Assembly (NCBI GenBank): GCA_949358305.1
Contig: OX442322.1
Location: 7,378,001 to 7,442,000 of the forward strand
From: Strigamia acuminata
Lineage: Eukaryota; Arthropoda; Chilopoda; Geophilomorpha; Linotaeniidae
Direction of reading: 5' to 3'
Length of the DNA stretch: 64,000 bases
Both the position numbers and the translations under genes were made by a program. The notes beneath the pieces were generated by a model. The model made no database searches. It saw only the letters and a program-made list of their open reading frames with translations, and was not told the DNA's origin. How positions within the stretch are numbered: position 1 is the first letter of the stretch; every line of letters starts with the position of its first letter. Shown here piece by piece: positions 1 through 12,104 of the stretch.

Positions 1-1
1 G

Positions 2-727
2 ACAGCGAGCCTCCCACAGGCCATCGAGACCGCCCCCCCAGAGGCGGCGGTCCAACCATACATACCGACCCCAAAGCCGGTATTCCCAAAGGAGAAGCGG
101 TATGCGAATCGACCCAAATTGATTCCGAAGCGCTCCAACCGAGGACCGCGAACTCCTCCGCTGCCCTCTCCTTCGCCACCAGCGGCAGAGCTGGCCGCTC
201 TTACAACAGAGCCGGCTACGCCACCGTTGGAGAGTCCAATGGAGATTCCACTTCCTCCATCGCCTCCGCCGCCCCCAGCAGCGCAGCTTTATTTGAGGCT
301 GGGAGTGGAATACCCCTTCCTTCAGATGTCGGAGTTCACGCGACAACGCATCATTGACTCCGATGATCACGGCGAGTCGGTCCTCAAATGGCTGAACAGA
401 GAGGCCCGATCTACCATGGACGCCGTCTTCCATCGCCGAATCTTGCGAGCCCACCGGAAACCCGGATCGAGCGCCGAGTCGCGAAGGATCCGGCTCGTTC
501 CCGACCGATTCCCGGCATCCACCCGGATTTGGATCCACGAACGTACGGGACTGATTGGCGAGCCGGTCGGCGGTCACCCGCAGTACTTCATCAACGAGCG
601 ACAGAATCCTGCGGATCTGACAACCTCTCTGCCCCCGGATTTACCACCGCCGCCCCCGGCAGTGCCACCAGTGATCCTCCGCCCATGCAGAGGAGTGCTG
701 CCGGCTCTTCGCAGAGGAGAGCGATAA
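2..727 (+). CDS. 3'-terminal ORF of an LTR retrotransposon, cut by left window edge
   Basis: The frame is open from base 2 to the TGA at 725-727, so the start lies outside the window. The visible product is proline-rich at both ends (poly-Pro runs near codons 80-95 and near the C terminus) around a basic middle containing a WLNREAR stretch. I recognise no domain. It stops 43 bp before a purine-rich tract and a putative 3' LTR, which makes it the last ORF of an LTR retroelement: either the tail of pol or an extra 3' ORF. No membrane segment argues for an envelope protein. Confidence covers the element assignment, not a function. Confidence 0.5.
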   Translation, partial: TASLPQAIETAPPEAAVQPYIPTPKPVFPKEKRYANRPKLIPKRSNRGPRTPPLPSPSPPAAELAALTTEPATPPLESPMEIPLPPSPPPPPAAQLYLRLGVEYPFLQMSEFTRQRIIDSDDHGESVLKWLNREARSTMDAVFHRRILRAHRKPGSSAESRRIRLVPDRFPASTRIWIHERTGLIGEPVGGHPQYFINERQNPADLTTSLPPDLPPPPPAVPPVILRPCRGVLPALRRGER

Positions 728-753
728 AATTGAGATCGCTCCGATCCGAGATC

Positions 754-770
754 GAAGCTGGAGGAGGGAC
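754..770 (+). promoter_or_regulatory. Polypurine tract of the left-edge LTR element
   Basis: Purine-rich run (AAGCTGGAGGAGGGACG) directly before a TGTGGTGA LTR start. It would prime plus-strand DNA synthesis. Its position between the last ORF and the LTR is what supports the call. Confidence 0.5.
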
Positions 771-1551
771 GTGTGGTGACCCAGTTGGATAAGTGTCCCC
801 CCAGGGCGGATGCTTGTCCTCTGAGTCACTGTGATTGAAGAGTCGTTCCCCCCCGAGTTGGCTCCACCTCCCCATGGCAGGTGTGTGCCCCGAGGGGGAG
901 GAAGCGGCTGATGGTCAGCCCCCATTGGTTGATCGCCGGCCCTTCACCCCACTGCATAAAAGGCTGTGTTTCCCGCCTAAAGTCAGAACTTACACAAACG
1001 ACACCAAGAACACAGCAACCACCTCACCGTCAGGCCAACTTCAACTACAAGTTAGGATTGATCGAGGATCGCTGAGTAAAGTGCAAACTGTAACTCTCAC
1101 GAAGTCACTTGCGAGCTATTCCTGCGAAAGCACGAGAATAGCCCTTGTGAAATCACCCAGAATAATCGCCCAGACGATTATTCGCCGAAGTAAGTGTCCG
1201 AGTGCTTTGTAGGGAACCCCAAAGTTCCTAGACGAGGCCTCTGCGACGCTAAACAAACCCTAGACAACAGGCACGGATAGAAGACTCGAAAGAGCATTCC
1301 ACCGCGTCCGTGAAGACGAATCCGTGACGAATTAACGACAACTCGAGACGCCGCCTTTGTTCCGCCGACCACGCGGAATCGACGACGCCATCTTGAGAAA
1401 TCCTTTGTTCGACGCTGACCACGTCGACTCTAGAATTATTACTGAGTGTATTTTAAAGGCATAAAGCCTGGTGAATAAATTACCTGTTTATTTACATACA
1501 TTTGGTATTCATTTGGGTATTTACATAATTGATCACAGGTAAAGTATTACA
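771..1551 (+). repeat. Putative 3' LTR (about 781 bp)
   Basis: Starts TGTGGTGA after the purine tract and probably ends ATTACA near 1551, the same terminal style as the complete gypsy element at 45698-58180 (TGTCACGG to CATTACA). A TATA-like ATAAAAG lies at 955-961 and a GAATAAAT poly(A) signal at about 1472. The partner 5' LTR is off-window, so the right boundary and any target duplication cannot be checked. No reading frame inside looks coding. Confidence 0.55.
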
Positions 1552-1591
1552 CGTTAGCGCTATTTAAACCTATACCAAGTAGGACGCGACA

Positions 1592-3139
1592 AATAATATC
1601 ACTTGCGGTTTTCAGTCGAACAAATAAGAATATGTAACGGTCTTATTGTTAGGACGTAAAAGATGTCATCTTAGTCTGGTTTTTCGTGGTTCCTGGGCTA
1701 GTTCTGAAAGGTGTGTAATGGTTATACGTAGAATTATATCCGAGAGGTGCGGTTGACTTTTCTGCAGTCGTCACACTTACAATTATTATTTGGATAATAA
1801 TTGCAAAGCGCGGTCATAAATATGACGAAGCAATTGGAATAAATATTCATGTAGATTCAATAGAATTTAACATGATATTATATTCGTGACGTGGAATATA
1901 TAACTGTGAAAACAAAAGATAAATTAAAATAGCGCCGAGCTATTTTTGCCCCAAGTGCAATCAACATCAAAATAATAATTAGATGTTCCATCGTCCAACA
2001 ACGAATTGAATCAGCAGTTTCTCGCAGGAAAGGTTATCCATTACCGGGAAATTACTCCGCTCGGTTCTGGCGGGCGGGAGAATAACCGGGAAATTACTCC
2101 GCTCGGTTATCCTGATAATGCGTCTGTGAAATAATAAATACTCCACTCTAGATACTACATTAGCAATGTGTCTGTGAATTTTACTCCACTCTAGATCCTA
2201 CATTCTACAACGGGATGTTGGCATGAAGCGGAGGGAGTGCGTCTGTGGGTTGTACCCCACTCTAGAATCTACACTTAAATGCAAGTAAACTTACGATTTC
2301 TACAACGGAATGTTGGCATGAAGAGGCGGGCAGTGTGTCTGTGAGTCTTCTACTCACTCTAGATGCTTACACTAAATAACTGGTATTCTACAACGGACTG
2401 TTGGATCGACGTGAAGTATAATTAGCGCTCAAGTAACAAGTAACAAAACAGAAAACAGGACAAGAGCGAGATATTTCCGGTTTACACGGAATATATACTC
2501 GTACTGGACAATAGGCTAATCATTGATCCAATGGGATCACTGGTCACCTAAATCCTTCCAATCCTAGGCTCTAGGAAGTGGATAGCCAGGACATAGTCTT
2601 CTACTAGGTCCGTCCTAAGAACTGGATACACAGGATACATTTCGGATTAAGTCCTTGACTATAATCCGAAATGGGATTCTATTCACAGGTGTGAAGTTTA
2701 TACATAATTCAATAGAATTATGTAGTAAACCGGATAAGACAACATTTAAAACATATTTAACATGTTTTAATAACTGTAAACTAAAGTGAATTCAATATAT
2801 AAATAATAATTTATATATTAAATCACTTAAAAAAATGATCAAAAATCAAAATTACTGCTAACACGAGAACGCCATCTATTGACGAAATAATCATCCTTAA
2901 CTAGCAAAGTGTATGACAGTGTAACCGTCACAATACAAACAGCATTGTACCTAATGCTAATAAATACAGCATCGTGCTTTAAGCACGGAAATACAGAAAA
3001 CACAATGGAATCACGATATAACGCGATTAAGAAAGAAATACATTTGAATATTGTTATAAAACAATGAAACATTGGATAATATGATTAAATAATGATATAC
3101 TAACGCATTCTGGAGTAAATGACGTTAACTACGTCAACA
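1592..3139 (-). repeat. Copia-1 3' LTR and adjoining sequence
   Basis: On the minus strand the region starts TGTTGACG immediately after the polypurine tract. Copia-2 and copia-3 LTRs also start TGTTG. Landmarks shared with copia-2 (a GCGGTTGACTTT-like block near 1750 and GATATTATTT near 1592-1600) suggest the LTR is long, about 1.5 kb. A shorter LTR ending near 2721 is also possible. No coding sequence is seen. Confidence 0.5.
2115..2405 (-). repeat. Diverged tandem repeats within the copia-1 LTR region
   Basis: Roughly four copies of a motif reading GTGTCTGTGA...ACTCCACTCTAGAT...CTACA. Three are followed by TTCTACAACGG-ATGTTGG blocks. Spacing is irregular (about 55-115 bp). They could be U3 enhancer-type repeats; that role is inference. 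Confidence 0.5.
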
Positions 3140-3383
3140 AATCCCCCCATACTCCAGAATGGGTTTTACAAATCAGTAATAAAATAAAACAGAACACGGG
3201 TATTTACGGTGTCTGACAAAATAGAAAACAATAAAGATCGGAATTATCGTGTCGGGTACTTTCGTTTACATCACTTAACTAAGCTCAGAATTCCCAATCT
3301 AACTACACGATAAAACCTCGAATCCGGTAAAATAAACAAGGAATGTCCGAAAATACGATGGGAAATAAAGATGTCGTAGTCGG

Positions 3384-5330
3384 TTACTGGCAGAAGATTC
3401 CCGAAGTGAGCTTCCGAAGTTGATCAGATGGTAGCCATTTTGTAAAAATGTCCGCTACGTTATCATCACCCGGGATCTTCCGTAATTCGAATACTTTTGC
3501 CACATACCACTCCCGCAACCAGTGATATTTCACACGTATGTGTTTGGTTTTTGCGTTTTCCACGTCGTTGGATGTGAATTGAATCGACGCTAAAGCATCC
3601 GAGTAGACGATTGGACGGGAAATGCGATTCAGGAACGGGAGTTGAGCGAATATGTAGTCGAGCCAGTAGAGTTCCTTTACGCACTCGACGAGGGCGATAA
3701 ATTCTGCTTCCATCGTCGAGCACGCAACCGAAGACTGTTTCTTACACGACCAGCCGATGGGGACGCTACCGATGTACGTGATGAATCCCCCGAAGCTAAG
3801 TGATGTTTCGGTGTCGGAGGCCCAAGAAGCGTCGGTAAATGCCCATAATTGGCTCGTCGTACATCCGGATAGTTCAATCGCAAGATCAGGCGTATTCGCG
3901 ACATATCGAAGAACTTGGAGAAGTGCGCGAATATGGGTCTTGTTGTAACAATTGTTGTACTGGGATAACGCGATGACGGAATAGAGAATGTCCGGACGAG
4001 TTCGAGAGGCGAGGAATAGAAGTGATCCGATTAATGACCAATACGGGAAGTCGGAGAGATTGTCGGTGGATTCCTTCTTCAACGTAGTTCCAGGTGTAAC
4101 GGGGACTTTGATCATTCTGTCGGCAGTAACCTCGAATTTCTTGATGATTTTATCAATATAAGACCGCTGAATGATGAACACCCTCCCCGCGGTTCTTATA
4201 AACTCGACACCAAGTAATCTGGAGATGGGCCCGAGGTTGACGATTTCAAATTTCGATGATATCAGCCGAATAATCCGATCCAAGATGCTGTCTGTCAAGT
4301 AGAATAAAACGATATCGTTTACGTAGACCAGCATCACGGCCGATGTGCCGAATATATATACACAGTTACACGCTGGAAGTTTACGAAATCCGAGTTCTCG
4401 AAGTGTTTCATCTAACTTCTCATACCACTGACGGCCAGATTGGTGGAGACCGTACAGTGATTTAATGAGAAGCCAGACGTTGTCGGGGTTCGAACAATGA
4501 GCGCCAGCCGGAATCCGCATATAAACTTGATGCTCCAATTCTCCGTAAAGGTACGCGCACTTTACATCCAAGTGCGCGTCTTTCCACCCTTGTAGAATGA
4601 CGAGTAGACAGAAGAAGAATCGGATCAGCACGAAGTTTACAACCGGGCTGAAGACCTCGTCGTAGTCCACGCCGAGAGTCTGTCTGAAGCCTTGTGCGAC
4701 CAATCTGGCGCGGTAACGAGTAATCTGTCCGGAAGTGTCGGTTTTCAATTTGAACAACCATTTGCAGCCGAGGATTGTCGTATTCGGAGGCCTTGGAACT
4801 TCTTGGTAAACCTCGCGTTTCTTGAAGGTTCCCAATTCTTCGTCGATAGCTTCCTGCCACTTGGGAGCATCCGGAAACTTGACAGCCTCTGCGTACGACC
4901 CTGGTTCTCGACGGCAAAAATGAACTCGGTGACGAAGTGTCGGAGCGACGGGCAACTGGTATTCGAAGTTCCCGAAGAAGAATAAGCTTTCGTCGTACAA
5001 AATTCCCTCCTTATCACAATACGCTCGGATGTCGGGCTTAGAACGTAGACGAACGCCGGGTTTCGGGAAATAATAGACATCTATTTTGACTTGGCCGGGA
5101 ACTTGATCCTTGCGGAGGTGCTCTTCTCGTCGCCAGTTGCTGAAAGGGTTATTCCCACCCACGGGACGCCATTTGTAAGCTGTGGTGCCCGTTTCAACGA
5201 GGATGGGCTCCTCTGCAGTGCGAACCGGCGCAGAACCTCTTCTAGCGGTCACGAGTCTTGTTGGAGATCCCGGTGGCGTATTGGTCGGAGTGCTGTGACG
5301 GTGACGACCACAACTCCCATTTAACAATGG
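3384..5330 (-). pseudogene. Copia-1 pol fragment (reverse transcriptase and RNase H)
   Basis: The frame encodes a Ty1/copia RVT_2 reverse transcriptase (motifs GCKWLFKLK, RYRARLVAQGF, DVKCAYLYGEL, SLYGLHQSGRQW) followed by copia RNase H (TDASWASD, ACSTMEAEFIAL, KHIRVKYHWLRE, NVADIFTK). The catalytic YVDD box reads YVND in VYVNDIVLF, replacing a metal-binding Asp, so the enzyme should be inactive. The frame formally extends to 5456, but its first ~45 codons come from unrelated AT-rich DNA rather than copia. It lies just left of copia-2 on the same strand. With the 5' half gone and the active site mutated, I call it a dead fragment. Confidence 0.85.
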
Positions 5331-5505
5331 TACCGGGAAGAGATCGCAATAAATAAGCAGTGAATACAATACGAGATAAATACAAGACAGTTTATTGTTG
5401 GCAAACAATAGGAAATGAGCTAAATTATACATAAGACTAATGCCAACATTTGGCAAGTTAACTGACTATTTAAACTATACAAAGAATTGGCCAATTGGCC
5501 CTAAA
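5331..5505 (-). other. Unassigned AT-rich insert between the two copia elements
   Basis: On the minus strand this stretch contains TGTTGGCA and its inverted copy TGCCAACA about 45 bp apart, followed by AATAAA. It resembles a short LTR terminus with a poly(A) signal. It separates copia-1 pol from the copia-2 3' end and has no coding content. It could be target DNA or a scrap of a third element. Confidence 0.3.
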
Positions 5506-7028
5506 ATAATATCACCACATGTCGAAGATGCGGGAGCGGTTTCCCCATCGCTCGACCTTTTTATAGATGTCGTCTAAGCCGGATGGCTGCATCCTGGAGT
5601 CAGATACGGCTTCGCTGGTTCCTTGGTACACTTGTGTAAATTATCGCACGTCGATAAATCGAATGATCTGAGCCTTGCGGTTGACTTTGTCTGCACCGCC
5701 ACAACTGAGGTTGGATATTGGTGTAAGTAAATGTGTTCATTTACTTATCAATATTCCGATTATGAATTATATTTAATTCATAAGTGTTGTGAGTTTTTCT
5801 ACTGGATATTTCATTGATAAGTTGTCGTCAACTTATTTGTCACATTGAGTTCAATGTATTCGTGTTTTTAAGTCTTCTTGACTTTGATTAATTAACTTGT
5901 GGCCAAGTTAATATTGTTCTGTTGTAAACGTAAAGGATAAATGTTAGACTTCCCGTCGCAACACACAATTGCCGTCGATAGAAAACGCCTTGCCATGCAG
6001 AACGGTATCAAGCGTCCCCTGCGCCGCAACACGGTCGTTCGTCTAGCGATTGACGGTATCACGTACACAGGAGTCGATAGTTCGCGGCTCCGCACAGCAG
6101 TTTAGTCCTTCGCGGTACTAATAACAAAACGACTGCTTTGGCACCGAATACCATGAGAATCAGCTTGCCAAACACTTGGTGCTACTCGTGGTTACTGTGA
6201 AACAGACTGCTTTTGCACCAACAGGTGAAGGAACCAACTCTCAACAGTCCCGGTGCTTACTCGCGGTTACAAGATGCGTTCATACCGAAAATGACCACTC
6301 AGTCCTGCCCGGAGGATACTGAATTGCACAGAAGGCAGGTTCTCCTCGGCGAGACCGTAACTTGAAACATGTATGCAACATAACAATCCAATACGTCGGC
6401 TTCAATTGCCGGTGGTTGCATGATTCGGTAGAATCATGCCGCGGTTGTAGGTGAGTGGTGCGCAAATAATCGGCAAATGAACCGATGTGGAAGCGTGAAA
6501 TAAAGCGCGTCGCAAATGCGCGACGGTTAATTCCGATAACAGAATCGCGTGATGCAATTCGAGCGAGCGCGTGATGCGATTCGAGCGAGCGCGCGACTTA
6601 TGGTCGCTTATATGCGCTTAAATAGCACTGAAGGTGCTCTAAAGTGAAGGTAAACACTTAAAAACATAAAAGTTTAATGAAAAGTAAACCATATCTTACA
6701 TAAATGAATTTCCAAAGGTGAAAAGATGTGAAAGTGCACACACCTGTGTGCGCTGCCATCTTGGATTCGGGATAAGAGTGTCACAGCACTCTGGTGACAG
6801 TTATTAACATTAAGTTTTAAATTAAAGAACAAATCATCTAAGTAAAACATAAGCAAAGTATGGAATTACATACTGGACAGCAGAAATTAAATCCAAATAG
6901 AGAAAACAGTAAATAAATGATCAAATATCAATACAATGTGTTTGAACACAAAACATATAGTATAAGATATAAATTATTAAACGAACTTAACATTTGAAAT
7001 CAATAAACTGGCGGTCTTCAGACCAACA
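5506..7028 (-). repeat. Copia-2 3' LTR and adjoining sequence
   Basis: Begins TGTTGGTC at 7028 on the minus strand, right after the purine tract. The portion down to 6446 ends CTACA and aligns with the copia-3 sequence ending CTACA at 59493 (shared CGCTTCCAC, CGGTTCA and TTTGCGC blocks). This supports a 583-bp LTR. However, further landmarks shared with copia-1 continue to about 5506, so the true end is unresolved. A hairpin (CATGATTC/GAATCATG) directly follows 6446. A 23-codon minus-strand frame at 5519-5600 is probably chance. Confidence 0.55.
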
Positions 7029-7235
7029 AATCCCCCCTTTGATCTTAAATGTTCAGGGGAAAGATAAACATATACTGGAATTACAGTGTAAACATTAATC
7101 AAAAGGGAAACAATAAAGTCGAATCATCGAGCCGGGTACTATAATTGAAAAACTCTACGAAAGCCCGAATATTCCCACTGAAACTCGATGACTCTCACAA
7201 TCGGGAAAAACTAAATTAAGAATGTCACGATAAAG

Positions 7236-10200
7236 TTACAATCGGAAAATCCGAGAAATCAACAATTGTAAACGTTCCGATCCGAGCCACTTCGTGAAGA
7301 TGTCGGCGACGTTGAGATCGCCGGGCACTTTGCGGAGTTCGAAGCGTCCCGCCGTATACCACTCCCTGAGCCAATGATAACGTACACGAATATGTCGAGT
7401 TTTCGAAGTTTCGACATCGTTGGAAGTAAACTGTATGGCCGAGAGAGCGTCGAAATAGATTACGGGTCGCGATAATCGGTTGAGGATCGGAAACTGAAGA
7501 TAAACGTGGTCCAACCAGTAAAGTTCTTTGACGCACTCAACAAGGGCGATAAATTCTGCTTCCATTGTTGAGCATGCCACGGTCGACTGTTTACGACAGG
7601 ACCAGCCGATTGGAATGTTGCCGATGAAAGTAATATACCCGCCGAAACTTAATGATGTCTCCGGATCGCATGCCCACGACGCGTCGGTGTAAGCCCACAA
7701 TTGTGAAGATGTACAGCCGGATAATTCGATGCAAAAGTGCGCGGTGTTAGCGACGTACTGTAGAACTTGAAGTAATGCTCGAATGTGGGTCTTATTATAG
7801 CAGGTGTTGTATTGCGATAAATGGATAACGGAGTAAAGTATATCGGGGCGTGTCCTCGAAGCCAAGAATAACAGTGATCCGATCAGCGAGCGGTATGGAA
7901 AATCTTCCAAATTCTCGGTCGATCCTCTGACAAGTGTCGTCCCGGGTGTCACGGGAACTTTCACGAGCTTGTTGGTCAAGGTTCCGAACTTCTTAATGAT
8001 TTTCGTGATATAAGCACGTTGGGAAATGAATGTGCGTCCCATATCACAAATAAACTCGACGCCTAACAATTTCGTAATCGGACCGAGATTGACGATTTGG
8101 AATTTCGAACTGATAAGTCGGATCAATTGGTCGAAAACACTGTCGGACGCGTAGAATAAAATAATATCGTCCACGTAGACTAACATGATAGCGGAATTTC
8201 CGAAAACGTAAACACAATTGCAAGCTGGCATTCTTCGGAATCCGAGGTCTCGAAGCGTCTCGTCTAACTTTTCGAACCATTGTCTTCCCGACTGATGAAG
8301 GCCGTAAAGTGACTTGATGAGGAGCCACACATTGTTGGGGTTGGAACATGTAGCACCTGCAGGGATCCGCATGTAGACTTTATGTTTAAGTTCACCATAC
8401 AGGTACGCACATTTCACATCTAAGTGTGCATCCTTCCAACCACGCAACACGACGAGAAGACAGAAGAATAAACGGATTAAAACAAAATTCACCACCGGAC
8501 TGAAAACTTCATCGTAGTCGACTCCGAGAGTTTGACGAAAACCCTGGGCGACTAAACGAGCTCGATATCTTGTAATCGTTCCTGCTGCATCGGTCTTCAA
8601 CTTAAAAAGCCATTTGCAGCCAAGAATCGTAGTATCCGGTGGTCTTGGAACTTCGAGATAAACCTCTCTTTCGGTGAATGTGTCGAGCTCTTCTTTAATG
8701 GCTTCCCGCCATTTCGGAGCATCGGAAAATTTCGGGATTTCAGCGTAAGATGCTGGTTCCGTTCTGCAAAGATGAGCGGCATGACGAACACCCGGAACAG
8801 TAGGTAATGTATACTCGATGTTACTCCAAATAAACAAACTGGGATCATAATCGATGTTGTTGAGCATACAGTATTCATCAACATCCCTCTGAGATCTGAG
8901 TCGAATGCCGGGCATCGGAAAATAATAAACGTCCGTTTTAATCGAACCCGGAACTTGATCCTTCCGGAGGTGTTCCTCGCGTCTCCAGTCACTGCACTCG
9001 GAATCTCCTCCAACTGGCCGCCAAAAGTATGCAGTATGGCGATCCGTAGCAGGCAAAACTTCTGTTCCCACTACTTGTTGGATTGGAGCAGGAGACATTG
9101 GAGTATTGTCAAATACCGACACTGTATGAGAAAGATCTGCTCCACGGGTCTTCCGGCGATATGTGATGTATCTGGCTGGAGAACCTGGCGGTGACTGTCG
9201 AGGTGATTGCTCTGCAGACGTCCCAGTGAATTCAGATGTACCGGGATAAAGTGAAATCTCATCAATTTGATCATCGTTGATTTGTTCAGCATCGTCTTCC
9301 GTATCACCCTCCTGATATAAAATAGGATATGATTGAGAATGTCCCAAACTTGCCGAACTCGGTAATTGCAGTGCGCACGCATCCAACAATAACTGCTCTG
9401 GCGTTGTCGGAGGCGGCAATTGGATGACCGGTGTATGAACAGAGTGAGATGTCGACACGCCGCTGGCATGGCTAACTCCACCATTATCGGAATCGTCGTC
9501 GGAATGATCAGAATGTTCGGAATCGGATCCTCTTGGCCAGTCATGGAATTGGACGTTGTCGTTAAACGAAACCGATTGCTGTCCGACATCAGAAAAAATT
9601 TCTTCGGGCCGTTGAGATGCGCCACGAATGGATTTCCGATATGATTGGCGTTCATCAATCTTGACGTGAACCGTTTCGTAAACTCGATCTTCTACCGGAT
9701 TCCAAACTCTATATCCGCGGGTACCAGTCGCGTAACCAATGAAATATCCCTCCCATGCACGCGGATCTAGTTTCTTGCGGCCTGGCGCGGTGTAATGCAC
9801 CCAGCATTTGGACCCCATTTTGCGTAGGTGTCGTAAAGACAATGCTCGTTGTCGCCATAGGATATAGGGAATTTGGTTATTCAATCTCGAATGCGGACTT
9901 CGGTTCTTCACATACGCAAAAGTAACTGCGAGTTCCGCCCAAAGGTCGTCCGGGAGTTGAGTTTCAGAGATAAGTGATCGGACACTGTCGGCCATTGTTC
10001 GATTTATACGTTCTGCAGTCCCGTTCATTTGAGGTGATGCGGGATTGGTCCTCTGCCCTTGGATGCCCTTTTCTTTGAGGTAGTTCAAGAATTCATTCGA
10101 CATGAATTCGCCTCCGCGGTCGGATCTAATCGCTTTCACACGCGTATTCTGAATTCGTTCAACGCGGGCGACGAAGTCTTTGAATGCCCCAAAGGTTTGC

Positions 10201-11915
10201 GACTTCTGGGCCAGCGGGATAATCCACGTGTAACGTGTGGCATCGTCGATGATGGTGAAAACATAATCCGAGCCGCCCAGTGACGTGAGCGGGGCTGGTC
10301 CCCACAAATCCATGTGCAGAAGGTCCAATGGTTTCGATGTACAGGGATTCGGGTCCGGTTTATGTGAAGCTCTGGTCAATTTAGCAATTCTGCAGTCGTT
10401 ACACGACAATTCTTGTCAGACTTCAGCTGGTTGCAGACCATAAACCTGGTCGTTAGCTGCCAGAAGCTTCATTGCATTAGTATGCAGGTGACCGAGACGA
10501 CTGTGCCATAGGCCGGTGGCGTCTTTAACCGAAGCAGGATTAGCAATTATCTTTTTCTGTGACAGAGGTAAATTGCCGGGAGGAGGGGAAGTTGGCAGGA
10601 ATTGCAGAGCATTGGAATAGGATTGTGTGGTCGGATTGACAATGACCGGTGGAGGAACGGGAGTAAGGACGGGAAAATGTGTAGGATCGGTCAGGTTTGG
10701 AATTGGTTGGGCGGGAATTGCTTTCACACTCTCAACCGCTGGCGGATCAAAACGATAGTCCGTAATTTCCCGTTGCTTTTGTTTTCCTTTAGCCGGTTTC
10801 GGAACATTGTCGAAATCCACTTCTGTCGTGACCATTGTTTTGACAGGTTGAATTGGCGGCTGAGTAGCTGTCGCAACCGTCGTCGAATTAATGGGAACCG
10901 AACACAAACCGTCCAAATAATACAAGCCACCACGTTCCTTTGCACGAATGATTGGCAAACAATAGTCCGATTCATAAACGTTGACCTCTCCGTTAAAAAT
11001 ATGGATGTGGTGACGAGTTTTATCGATTTTCGATACCGAAATTAAATTGGCTTCGAAATTCGGTGCATATAGGACATTTGTCAAATCCAAAACGCAATCC
11101 GCGTCATCAACTGAAGTGAGAAGTTGAACCTTTCCTCGTCCAGTGACTTGCGATTTCCCTTGTCCTAACTCGATATCGAAAGGCGGAATGTTCGTGAAAT
11201 CGGTGAATAAAGCTCGCACATGGGTCACATGGTCGGTAGCGCCACAGTCAACAATCCACTCATTGGATTGCATAAAGTGGGCAACTGGGCGCTCAATGAC
11301 TTGCGGTGCACTGCAGAAAAATGTCCCTTTCCGAATTAGGCGTGAACTTCCTCGAGGGCGAGTATCTTCGACCTTGGCGACGGCGTTCTTGTTCCGTCTT
11401 CGACTCTTGCTTCTCGATGAGCGTTGTACAGAAGCCGTCGGCTGATTCGGATTTTCACGTCGAGGGTGGGGGCACTTATTCGCGTAGTGGCCCATCTGGT
11501 CGCAATTGAAACACCGAATAGTTGACAAATCACGAGCACCGGATTTATTACGCGGGCGAAACTGTTTTTTCGCAGAAGTATGAGCCGTCGGAGGAGTCGT
11601 TTGCAGCAGACCCGCTGATCTTAAACGAGATTGTTCGGATATCAACTGTTCGGCAACCAAAGTCGGTGTAAATTTGTCATCCGGCCAATGGTAAATTGCG
11701 AACGTTGCCTGGGCATACTCAGGTGGCAATCCCTTAAGATACTGATATGCGTGGTGGTCGGGCGAAGTTTCCTCCTTAACGTCCTTTAATTGCCTCACAT
11801 AGTGATCGGCTCGGGCAATAAAATCCGGCATATCCTTGTTGGGTCCAATCTGGAGATTTAAAAACTCCCAACGCATGGCTGCTCTTCTGGCCCGTGAGCT
11901 TGGCGCGTAAATCTC
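7236..11915 (-). pseudogene. Copia-2 gag-pol polyprotein with one in-frame stop
   Basis: Reading right to left: the C-terminal part of the gag UBN2-type domain; a CCHC knuckle (CFNCDQMGHYANKCP); an aspartic protease (WIVDCGATDH); a GAG-pre-integrase HHCC domain; an integrase core (LLHMDLWGP, SDRGGEF, NGTAERINR giving D,D,E); RT with an intact YVDD box (VYVDDIILF); and RNase H ending near KWLGSERL. A single TGA at plus-strand 10416-10418 interrupts the HHCC region. Copia-3 has an Arg codon at that site, so TGA looks like a point mutation rather than a programmed stop. The N-terminal gag codons are missing. The rest of the frame is open, which suggests fairly recent inactivation. Confidence 0.9.
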
Positions 11916-12104
11916 TATTTCCAGTCCGGCGGCTTTTGGCCAGGCCTTAAGGCCAAACGCTACCGAAACGTTACCTGGTATTTTATCATGTTACCTCGAT
12001 CTAAATGTTCCAAAACCGAGGAGTTTTTGTACCAGTGCTGAAAACACATAGGGGGGGTCTCTTATTTGAGACGCAGTACAATATTTTGTGTCAGGCGCCA
12101 CACA
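11916..12104. other. Spacer between copia-2 truncation and minisatellite
   Basis: Unique-looking sequence with a short GGCCAGGCCTTAAGGCC palindromic patch. I see no gene or regulatory signal here. Confidence 0.4.

Larger units (their letters stand above)
1592..5330 (-). mobile_element. Copia-1: 5'-truncated Ty1/copia retrotransposon
   Basis: Minus-strand remnant holding the RT-RNase H end of a copia polyprotein, a polypurine tract (plus strand 3140-3150) and a 3' LTR-like region. Gag, protease and integrase are missing: homology to the sister element begins only at the PPGSP region near 5300. The left boundary is set by a GATATTATTT landmark shared with copia-2 at equal distance from the polypurine tract (about 1.55 versus 1.52 kb), so it is inferred. 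Confidence 0.75.
5506..11915 (-). mobile_element. Copia-2: nearly complete Ty1/copia retrotransposon lacking the gag start
   Basis: Minus-strand element with most of gag, protease, integrase, RT and RNase H, a polypurine tract at plus-strand 7029-7041 and a 3' LTR. It is closely related to copia-3 at the right end of the window. The 5' LTR and first ~120 gag codons are gone; homology stops near 11915, about 190 bp before a minisatellite. The left boundary is inferred from landmarks shared with copia-1. Confidence 0.8.

Noticed and set aside
5519-5600. Short minus-strand frame (GLDDIYKKVERWGNRS) as a host micro-exon
   Set aside because: Only about 23-26 codons, lies within the inferred copia-2 LTR end, and aligns loosely with non-coding copia-1 sequence.
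7029-11930. Nested insertion of copia-2 into copia-1
   Set aside because: The missing 5' half of copia-1 is not found on the far side of copia-2, so the two are adjacent truncated elements rather than nested.
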